A stretch of 44,385 nt of DNA from assembly GCA_934203105.1 (NCBI GenBank), contig CAKPYQ010000012.1:1-44385 (forward strand), read 5' to 3'. Source of the stretch: an uncultured Alphaproteobacteria bacterium. Its GTDB lineage: Bacteria; Pseudomonadota; Alphaproteobacteria; CAAHEQ01; UBA3637. Positions within the stretch are counted from its first letter, which is position 1, and every line of letters starts with the position of its first letter. Positions 15,343 to 27,300 of this stretch are shown here, in pieces. The notes beneath the pieces were generated by a model. The model was not told where the DNA came from, did no database searches, and saw nothing but the letters and a program-made list of their open reading frames with translations. The position numbers were made by a program, and so were the translations under genes.

Positions 15343-18300
15343 ATGCAAAAAACAAAATTGAACAAGTGCTTAATCGGATTAAATACGTTATTGTTCTGTG
15401 TTTCCACAACAACGGCGGGTGCGGACAATATGATTGTTGTGCGTGAAAACACGACAAACACAAACGTGACGCAAACCGGTAACATTTTCGATGTGCAAAC
15501 AACAACAACTTCGGGATTGAATGCTTTTAATGCTTTTAATAAGTTCGATGTCAACTCCGGCACAACGGTGAATATGCATTTGCCCAGCGGCACCGAAAAT
15601 TTAATTAACTTAATTTATGGACAAAAGACAAACATCGACGGGACATTGAATTCGATCAAAGACGGCACGGTCGGCGGTGGTAACATTTTTATGTTAAACC
15701 CGAACGGCTTTTTGATTGGTGAAAACAGCACAATCAATGTCGGATCGTTGGCTTTAAGCGCGCCAACCCAAGACTTTATGGACGATGTTTTAAAGAAAAA
15801 AGAAGATGCGATTAAATCCGTTTTGGGAAAAGAAGGGGCTTCGGCTATTCCTTTGGATAAAAACGGTTTAATCACGGTTAAAACGAAAAACATTAACGCC
15901 AAAGACGGTGTTTACATTAAATCCGCAAACGTGCAGATTTCCGATTTGGTTAATACCGGCAATATTGATATTGAGGGGCGCTCGATTACGGTTGAGAATA
16001 ACGCGATTATCAGTGCGGCAAATAAAACAAAAGATGTGGTTATTCGTGCCAAAAATACTTCGACGGAATATGTGGAAACCGGAATCAGCGTTGGTGAAAA
16101 CGCTTCTATTTCGGGCAAGAATATTACCTTGGAGGCCACCAGTAATATTGGTGTTGACAGTGTTGCGTCTGTTGATGCGGACAAGTCGATTATCATCGGG
16201 ACGCACTTGGGTGAAATGCAAGTGTCTCCGTTTGTCGGTGTGGCGTCGTTGAAAGCCAAAACCTTTATTGATGTTGCAAAAGGCGCAAAATTGGACGCAG
16301 CCGAAGACTTGAAATTAAATGTTTTTTCAAATGTAAATGCAACTTCTTATGTCGGTTCTCCGCTTTATTTTTCATCGGTTATCGGCGCGATTGATAACAC
16401 TTCCTTAATTACGGTTGCTGATGGTGCTTCTTTAACCGCGGGTAAAGATTTGGAATTAAAATCGTTGTCCAACAATGTTATGTCGTTAATGGCGGCAACG
16501 ATTACAGGCGAATTTTTCCCCGATGATGGTTTTGCTTTGGCAATCGGTAATTTGGATTCGGTCAATAAAATTGATGTCGGCAATGCGACTTTGAAAGCCG
16601 GCAACAATATGAACATTGAAGCGTTGACAAATAAAGATATGTCCGTATCCACAATGACTTTTGGTTTGCCGGAATCCCGCAGTGCAGCCGATATAGCAAT
16701 TGCTTTGTCTGACGTTAAAAATATCGTTTCGGTCGGCGGAGACGTATCGGCAAAAAATATTGTATTAAATTCAGATATTCACGCCGTGGAAGCAACCAAT
16801 GCGTCCGGTTCTTCCGGTATGGGTGATTTTACGGCAACGATTGTTAATGGTGTTGCAGCCCCTGTGGGCAATATTGTTTCCTCTGTTGCGGGAAAGATTT
16901 TGCACAAAGGTGAAAGTATTCAATCGGGTAAAAAGGAAGTTTCTTCTCCGGCAACATTGAAAATCGCCGGTGCGGTTACTTATGTTGAAAGCTCCAACAC
17001 ATCGCAAGCTTATTTAAAAGATAACAGCAAAGCGGCAGCAACGGGCGATTTAGACATTAAAGCCAATATTTACCACAACCAATTCAACGGTGCAACAGCA
17101 ACAGTTGCCGGCGGGAAAAAAGATAAAGCTTCGAACGGTGTCGCGGGGGCTTTGAATATTGCAGATTACAACAATTTGACTCAGGCTTTCATCGGCAAAA
17201 ATGCCACGGTTGATGTGGATCATCGGTTAAACATTTTATCGACTTTTAAACGTCCGGTTCGCATTGTGTCGGAAGGTTCTTATTTCGGTGAAGTAAAAGA
17301 AGCCTATGAGACCGGTGCAAAAGACAGTTTCTGGGAAGCTTTTATGACGGGGTTGAACATCGACTTGACCGTTTTGATGCAAGGTAATCCGTTGACGGCT
17401 GTTTATAAAAACTTGGCCAACTCTTTAACGCGCAGCGCGGTTACAATTAAAGATGACTCAAACCAAAATCAACGCTTTGCAGGCAGCGCGTCGGTGGCTT
17501 TGCAAGAATATAAAAACAGCACAACGGCATTTATTGCTGACGGCGCAAAGATTAATCAAAACAATACGGCAAAAGCCGGCGGACGTATCATTGACGTTAA
17601 TGCACTAACAGATTCGATCAATGTGAATATGGCGGGTATTTTTGATTTGCCGTTTGTTTTGGGTACTGAAACAGAGGGGATCGGTATCGGCGCGACGGTT
17701 CAAATTACGGATTACAGCAATACAACGGGCGCATTTATCGGTAATGGCGTCGTTATGGATACGGAAGCTTTGCGTGTATCGGCTTTAAATGATGTGATGA
17801 ATATCGAAGTGACGGGCGGTTTTGGTTCTACCGGTGGTGCAAGTGCTTCGGCTATGGTCGGATATTTGGATATTGACAACACAACCGTGTCGCAAATTTC
17901 GGGCGGTGCGCAAGTGAATGTAACCGACAAAGCCAATAATTTAGGAACGTACAAGGACAATGACGGCAAAGATATTGATTACAGCAAAATCCGCTTGTCG
18001 GCGAAAGATATGTCGATTTTTGTAAATTCGGCCGTGGACGCGTCGAAAAGTTCCGGCGGTGCAGAAATTGCGGCCTCTTCCGTGATTACTTTGGCAGACC
18101 GTACAACACAAGCTTTGTGGGGTGATTTAAATCAAGGTTTATTGTCGTCGACGGCATTGGGGCATTTGGATACAATGCTGACTTATGATGGGAAAAAGTT
18201 AATGGATTTAACGGCCGCGGGTAATGCATCGGGCTTTTTGAATACAGCAAAAGATATGGATATTACAGCCGACGCGCGCGGTGTTAATGTATCGGTTGCG

Positions 18301-21300
18301 GTTTCGGTCGGCGTTCAAACAAACAAAGCGCCTGAACCGGCGGGTGAAGCTGATGAAAAAGACGTTAATGTCAATACAGGCGACGGAAAAGATGTCTTTA
18401 AATCCGATGCAAAATCAGATAAAAGCGGCTTTGCTGTGGGTGTTGCGGCGTCTTATGCGCACAATGACTTTAATAACAAGACCGCGGCTTATGTCAACAA
18501 CGCGCGTTCATCCGGGATGAAAGACTTAAAGTTGGATGCATTTAACAATATCGGTAACTATGCTGTGACGGGTGGCGTATCTGCCAGCACGAAAAAAGCC
18601 GACAGCAGCGTTGTCGCCGGTGCATCTGCCAGCTATAACAGCGTGGATAATGCGACATTGGCCTTTATGAACAATGTCCGAATTGACAGATTGAATGCCT
18701 TAAATTTATTGGCCAAAAATGACAGCAAATACTTGGCTGTTTCAATCGGTGCTGCATTAGCAACCGGCGCGCAAGGCGGTGCGACTTTGAACGGCGCCGT
18801 GAACGTCAACGAAATTCAAAATGCAACAAAATCTTATTTGAACGGGACGACGATTTTGTCTTCCTCTTTGGTTGATTTGACGGCGTTGGATAACTCTTGG
18901 TTATGGCAAATCGGAACGGGTGTTTCGATTTCTCAAAATACGGGCGCCGGCGGCGTTGTCGGTTGGAACACGGCGGACAATGAAACGACAACCGAAATAA
19001 CGGATAGCAGCGCTGTTACTTCTTCGGGGTCCGTTTCGATGACAGCCAAAAACGAAATGGACATCAATTCGGTTGTTACCGGTGGCGGCGCTTCGAAAAA
19101 AGCGCAAGTGGCTTTGACGGGTGCATATAATGACATTAAGCATAAGACCGGCAACAAGATTGACAAATCGACGGTGAATGCAAATGTGAATATGACCGCC
19201 GCAAACGAATCGTCGATTTTGTCGGTAGCAACAGGTGCAGGCGTTGGCAAAAAGTTGGGTGCAAGCGTTGTCGTGGGTGTCAACCGTGTTAAAAACACAA
19301 CTGAAAACGAAATAAATCAAGCAACTGTAAACGGTTCTTTATCGGCTTTGGCAGCATCGCAAGGTAAGATTAAATCTTTTGCAAACAGCGTTGGCGCCGG
19401 ACAAAGCGCCGGTATCGGTTCGGTCGGAACGTATAATGATACGCGCAATATGACGCAAAACGTGATTGATCAATCGAATTTGACCGGACAAAACTTAAAG
19501 GCCGATGCGGTGGATACATCGTATATTTTGGCCGAAACAACGGGTGTCGGCGTGGCAAAATCTGCCGGCTTGGGATTGGCGGTAGGCGTCAACCGTATCA
19601 ATAACCAAACAAACACATTGATAAATAATTCAAACATTCAAATGACGGGCGATGTTTCTTTGACGGCTTTAAATCAACCGTCCAGCGCCGAACCTGACGA
19701 ATTGCCGGACGATGTAAAAGAAATTACGACAGACGCGAAACGTTCGATTACAACGATTGTTGTCGGTGCGGGTGTTGCGGCCAGCGGATCAGGTTTAGGG
19801 GCTGGTTTGTCCGGCGTTTATTCTGATGTCCATAACACGGCAAAAGCCAAAATTACAGGCGGTACAACAACGGCAAATAAATTGTCTTTGACGGCAAAAG
19901 ATGCGTCGGATATTTTGACGGTTGCAGTTGCGGCCGGTGGCGGCGGTTCTGTTGGTTTGGGTGGTGTGACTGCAACAAATATCATCGAAAATACAATTGA
20001 TGCGTCCATTGAAAATGCAACCGTTGAGGCCAAAGATGATGTGGCTTTATCGGGGACAAGCGATGCGAATATTTTGTCGGCTGCTGTGGGTGGTGCAGGT
20101 GCTTCGAACGCAGCTGCGGTTGTGAATGTCAACTATAACAAAATTGCCAATAACGTTTTAAGCGGCATCAAACAAACCAAATTGACGGGCAAAAAGGCTT
20201 TTACTGCAAATGCCAAGTCTGATGATAATTTAAGTTTTTATTACGGAGCAGGTTCCGGATCGTCTGGCTTTGCGTCAAACGGTATTGTCGGCGTTAATGA
20301 AATATCCGGCAATACATCGGCTTTTGTTCAAGATTCGACATTGCAAACAACCGCCGATGCAACGGTTCAAGCCGATTCAACAACAACGTTGGGCGAAAAA
20401 TCTGATCCGGTTATCGTGGGCAGCATTGCCGGATCCGGAACAGCAGCAATCGGCGCTTCCGTAATGGTGAATGTGATTGAAAACACGACTTCGGCAGCGG
20501 TTGAAAACGGCGCTTTAAAAGTCGGTGGAAACTTGGGCGTCAAGGCGACAAACAAAGATCAAGTCGGTGCTGTTGTTGCAACGGGCGGTTTTTCGGGATC
20601 AGCCGGCATTGCGGGTAACGTCGGCGTCAATTCTATTGACAGCGCGGTAGAAGCCAAAATCGTATCCGATAAAACCAAAAACGCACAAGGTTCCGATATC
20701 GCCGTTTCGGCAAACAATATTGATGTGTCGGCCGATAATACGACGGAAGTTTTCGAATCAATGACAACGCTCGGTGTGGCCGGTACGGTTGGTTTTGGCG
20801 CGTCCATAGACGTTGCTAATTTGCAAGGTACGTCAAAAGCCTATATCAAAGGTAATATGCCGGTGTCGGCTCAAAAAGACGTGAATGTCAACGCCTCATC
20901 AACCAAAAAGAATGAAGGCATTATTATCGCCGGTGGTGGTGCCGGTACTGTTGGGCTTTCAGGCACGGTATCCGTTGCAAACATCGGACATGGCGAATAT
21001 AACTTTTCCGAATATACGGAAGGCAATAAAGCCGATGAAAACGGAAACACGGGTATCAACTCGATGTTGGCGGAAAAAACGGCGGACGGATCTGTTGGCT
21101 TTGCGGATTTGGGAATGGGCGCAAATAAAGATTCGACCGACAACCAAATGGGCGAAGTCAAAGCGCCGGACAGTGGGACAAAATCCGAAACAAAATCCAC
21201 TTTGGCGGAAATTGATTTGGGCGGCAATCGGTTGACGGCGCAAAACGGCTCTGTCAATGTCGGTGCAAAAGAGACAATCGAAAATAAACAAATCGTCGGT

Positions 21301-24300
21301 GGTATCAACGGCGCCGGTGTTGTTTCTGCCGGTGCTTCGGTGGCGGTTGCTAATATTGACAATAACGCTTTTGCGTCGATCAAAAATGCGCAAATTTACG
21401 TCGGTAAAAACGTCAACGTCAAATCCGAATTAGATCAAGATGTCGAAAACATCGCAACAGTGGGCGGCGGTGCCGCTTATGTATCGATCCAAGGCGGCGT
21501 TTCAACCGTAACGGCAAACAACGTGACGGAAGCAGGTTTGGGCAGCGGTGTCAAAATCCACCGAGCAAAAGACGTGCTTGTTAAAGCAAATGCTGTTTCG
21601 GACATTTCCAACTATGTTGCCAGCATCAGCGGTGCTTTGGGATCTTTGGGTATGTCGGTTTCGACAACGATCAAAGAAGGTACAACAAGCGCCTTTTTGG
21701 GTGAGGGTGTTGAAGTTGCTCAATCTTCGGGCGACAGCGTGAATAACGTGACGGTTTTGGCCGAAAATAACACAAGCGATCGTGCCGACGCTTACGGATT
21801 AAGCGGTGGTACCGTGTCTGTCCAAGGGGCTGTCAGCGTTGCGAAAAACAGCGATAAAATCGCAGCCGGAATTGGAAAAAACAGCAAGCTTAATTTAAAC
21901 AACAACTTGTCAGTTAAGACAAACGGATCGCAAAACGTCGAAGCTAACTCAATGGGCTATAATGTCGGCGCCGGTGCAGTCGGTGCTTCGGTGGCAACAT
22001 CGTATTTGACTTTGGATAATACGCTCGATTTGGGTGAGGGCGTTATTGTAAACGCAAACAATGTAGAGCTTGCCTCTAATCAACAAGAAGCCGAATCGTT
22101 GGCCTCCTCTGTGGCCGGTACCGGTGCTTTGATCGGTGTCAATGCCAGCGTTGCTTCATCTGATGTAAAAGGGCAAGTAACAACAACGTTGAACAAAGGC
22201 GCAAAATTAAAAGCCAAAAACGCCGTTAAAGTCGGCAGCAATTCTTTCAGCAATTCGGTTGCAAACAATACCGGTATCAATGCCGGCGCGTTGGCTATTG
22301 GTGCTACAATTTCTTTGGCTGATTCGAATTTGAAAACGCAAACGATTTTGGCTGATGATCAAAATATCGATGCGGACAATATTGCTTTGACCGCCAAAGC
22401 CAATACAAAAGTTCAAGCCGAAAATGTGGCCGGTAGCGGTGGAATTATTGCTTTGACCGGATCCGATGGGGCGACAAGCAATGATTCGCAAGTAATCGTC
22501 AAAGTCGGTAAAAACAGTCAATTAAATTCGGACAGCTTACAGGTTGCGGCTGAACAAGATTTAAATCAAAATGCTTTTGCGGACTCGGTTTCTGTTTCGG
22601 CCGGCGGATTTACCGGTGACGGCGTGTCCAACACCAGCAATTCCAAAGTTGCGGTTGAATTCGATACAAACGCAAAAGCGTATGCAAATGACGTCAATGT
22701 GACGGCTTTGAACAAGTTTACAAAAGGTGATGGCGGAAATAATTTGACAATCACCGGCGGTGGGTTGTTGCTTTCGGGAATGACGCCGAACAGCTCAACC
22801 GACATAACAAACGTAACGACGGTTGACTTTAAATCCGGATCTTCGATTGAAGCCAATAAAGCAAAACAAAAAGTTGCTTCAAAACCGAACTATGAAATGA
22901 AAATCAACGCTTTGAACGCCGTTGACGCTCACGATCGCATTAAAGTCGATGCCGGTGGAGCGGTAAATGTTTCCGTCGTTAAATCCAATATTACGGACAA
23001 CAGCACGGCAAAAATTACAGTGGACAACGCGAAGTTATCGTCTGTTAACGATATGATTTTGAATGCGAACGGCAATGCAAATATATCGGCGGACGTTGCC
23101 GTCAGTATGTATGGTGCAGCGTCGGCAATCGGATCTGATGTTTTTGCCGGTACAACGCAAAACAACACAATATCGATTTTGAACGGCGGGCGCGTATTAT
23201 CAACCGGCAATTTATATGCTAATGCGGGACAGGCGCGCGGTGAAAAATCAGAAAAGTTTAATATTTCGGCGCTGTCGCAGATTTGGAATAAGACTTTGAT
23301 TCCTATCACGGATAATGATGCAAAGGCCAGCTTGATTACAAACAACTTGATCAATATTGACGGCGCGTCGGCGGCTCAAAGCCAATCTGATATTTTCTTG
23401 ACATCGCAAAGAAATAATGCTCAATTGAATGGTCAAGCGATTACAAACACGATTTACACGGGTGACAATCAAGGTAATTCGGACGACATTAAAATGTCAA
23501 TGAAAAATTCCAAGTATGACCGTGTCAATACCAATAATTCAAGCATTCAAATTGACGGATCCGTTCGTGCGGGTATCAGCAACAGCAAAGACTTTGCAAT
23601 TGATGAAGCGGGTAATGTAACGATTAACGGATCAGCCGAAGAAGCCAAAGATTTTTACTATAAAAAGACGGTCAATTTGTACCAAGAAATGGTCGATCAG
23701 TTGGCTTACTTGCAACAAATGTTAATCGATTACGGTTCCGACAGCGAAAACAAAGCGTATTACGAAGCGGAAATTTCTGCCTTGACGAACAAAATGAAGT
23801 CGATGGGTATCGTCGGCGAAGGCAATACGTTGCGTAAAGATGTTGCGGCGGATTACATTATTTTTGACGATATCAATGCGTCGGCGGGACAAATCGAATT
23901 TACTTCCGATAAAATCTCGGGATCCGGCGATATCGCGGTTTCGGGCGGTGCGCAAATCACCATTGATAACAAGAGCAAATATTTCTTGGAATTAAATGAC
24001 TTGAAGCTGAAAAACAACCAAGACAGTCAAATCGTCTTTAACCATAAAACGGTATCGGGAGCATCGGATTTAACGGGCTTTGGCGGCAACCTTGACTTAA
24101 ACGCCGGCGTGATCAAGTCCGACTTGATTCAAGTTTCTTCCACTTACGGCGAAAACGGCAGAGGGCCGGCAATTGATGTCAAAGGCAATATTGAAAACTA
24201 TACCGGCGATATTATTATTGAAAATAAGTACGGCAGCATTTATTCCAGCGGCGCCGTTCGCGGAAAGGAAATTCATTTCAAATCCGGTGGTGACATTGTT

Positions 24301-27300
24301 CAAAACGTCGGCGATTTTATCTACCATGTCGGCGGAGAACCGTCCTCATCTTGGTATGACACGGCCAAAAATCATCGAGACGGTACGGAAACAGGATCGG
24401 TCAACGAAGATCGCGGAAATTACGGATCGTCTTTGGTTGCTTCGAACAATATTTACATCAGCGGTCGTTATTTGGACTTAAACGGCTTAATCCAAAGCGG
24501 AACGTCAGATTGGAACTTAAACATCAATAATGACAACTTAAAGCTTTCAGTCGGCGGCGCAACAAAAGACATTGCGGCAGCCAAAGCGGACTATACAGCC
24601 AAAGTAAAATCTGATCCGACGGCATCAAGCTTGTATGAATTGGCTTCGGATTACGGTAATGTGAAAGCGTACTATAACGTATTAACAAATCAAATCGAAA
24701 TTGATGACGTGCGTGTTCAAGGCGGATACATCGAATTGAACGGGCGCATTATGAATACGTCTTCTTCTACGGGCGAATTGAAAGTTGTTGACGGTTATGG
24801 TCGTTTGAATGTGACAAACAATTCCAAGTACGACATTTTGTTAAATGACGTTAATATCGGCGACAAAATTGCGGGTCAAATTAAAATTACCGACACCAAT
24901 GATTCGGGACGGACAACGATTTTCACGCGTAACGGTGGCACAATTACGAAAACCGAAAACGGCGTTAAAACGGATATTACGGCAAACGTTGATGCAAACG
25001 GTATTTCATCGACCAAGTACGATGTGAAAAAAGGTCAACGCTATGTTTGGTTGGAAGGTATCGAAAACGTCGAAGAGCGGGAAACAATCTATAACTCGAA
25101 ATCATTCTGGGGAATGGATTGGATTGCGCCGGACGATGCGACGATTTATGAAGGGCCGACAACTTGGACAAAGACCGCAACTCCGTTGCGTGAAGGTGAA
25201 AAAATCGTAGTATCTTCATCGGGCAGCTATTATGATTACAGCTCTTCCAACGTCGATTTAACCGATTGGGAAAAGGTGGGCTTGGATTCGTGGACAGAAA
25301 GCTCCGGTTGGTGGATTTTCTCGGTTGACAATGTTTACACGCGGGTGACCGAACAAAAAGGATCAAAGACCTATTTTGAACACAGTATTAAAGCCGATAA
25401 TCCGGTGAAAATCACGTTCCAAGGCTTTGAAAAAGCAAACTTAAACGTTTTGTCAAAGAGCAGCGTTTTGTTAAGCGGTAACGTGAACGCGGGCAATACG
25501 GGGGCTTTGACGTTGACCAGCCAAAACGGCGGTATCGATTCAAAATCATCGCAAGCTCAATTGACGGCCAAAGACATATCCTTGTCAGCGAAAAACGGTA
25601 TCGGTGACAAAATGGGTGTGAATACGGCGTTAAAAGGCGGCGTATTGACGGCAAACAATTCGGGATCGGGCAACATTGATTTGCGTTCGACAGGTTCGGT
25701 TGTCTTTGATTTGATTGTCAACAATGGCGGTAACGTCAACTTAACCGGACTTTACGGTATTTCCGGCAAAGGCAGCGCATCGATTATTCAAGGCGACAGC
25801 ATTACAATGTCGGCTGATTTTGGCGCTATCACCGGTGCAAATGGTGACGCTTTGTCGATCCAAACCAACGCGGCCAAAGGCGGTACTTTGACGGCATCAG
25901 CTTCCGGCGACATCAACTTAAAACAAGCAAACGGTGATTTGGGTGTTGTCAGCGTTACATCGCAACAAGGGAATGTAACGTTGAATGTTCCTAACGGTTC
26001 TGTCTTTGACGCGAACGAAGAAAAAGAAGAAAATATCCAAACCCAAGCACAGTTGGAACAACGTTGGGCTGATATGGGCTTGGAAGGCTTATCCGGCGCG
26101 GCTTTGGACGAAGCAATAAAACGTTACGAAGCGCAAAAAACAGCCGAATATCGCGAATATTGGGAAATTAAAAACGCAATGGACGCAAATGGAAACTTCC
26201 ATTATTCTGATATTCAAAAAGCGGCTTTTGCAGACGCCGGCTTATCGGCCGAAGCTATCAGCAATATGGAAAGCGCAAAAGAACAACGCTTTGCCGAATT
26301 GTCATCTTATGCCGGTGTGACGACCAGCTTTGATGGGGCGTATCAATATACGGCGTCGGCAGATGAGCAAGCTCATATTGCAAACGGTGCCGGTTGGGAT
26401 CGGTCTCAATTGCTGTACAGCATTGATGCCTCCAAATTGGATACAACGATCGGAACGCGTATCAATATTGAAAAACCGAATATTTCGGCCAACAAGGTTG
26501 TTGTCAATGCGGGCAAAGGAATTGGCCGAGAAAACGGAACAAAAGTATTGTCTATGGACGACATTAGCAATTGGTCTGATGCTGATAAGTTATTATTAGC
26601 AGCAGCCGAACGTGATAATGTTTCAATTTCCGAAGACGGTAAAACGTTGACTATTTCGTTGCGCGAGGATTTGGATATTGACGCAGACAGTATGATTTTA
26701 ACGGCCGGCGATCATATTTATTTAGGATCCGAACAAGATATCAACATTGATAAAGTAACGGCGGGAGCAGGAAAAAATATTACAATTTCTTCTGCCAAAG
26801 GCATTTACAATGTTTCAAGTGGTAATGACGCAGTGATCAGCGGTAATGATTTGACGTTGGAAGCTGCTGACGGTGGTATCGGCACGGATAATAAGTTTAT
26901 GAGCGTTGACTTGACCGGAAAAATCAATGCACGTGCGAAAAACAACATTTATTTGGCCAGCAATGGTGCTTTGAATGTAGATTATATTTACTCTCCGCAA
27001 ACGGTGCATTTAAAGGCGTCGAACATCACTGATGCCAGAGCCGATGAGTTAGTCAATATTCGTGCGAAAAACGTAAATATGGACGCGGAAAATATCGGCG
27101 CGGCGGACAATTTGTTCGATGTTGTTTTGTCCGATGAAGAAGGGGCTTTGGTTTATGTTAATGCTTCGGGCGACATCTTTATCAAGAACGCCGAACAAAG
27201 CGATTTGAACATTTCCGGTTCTGCAAAAAATGCTTTTATCGGATCAGATGTCGGCAACGTCAATGTGCGTAATGTGACGGTTTTAAATGACGCTGTGTTT

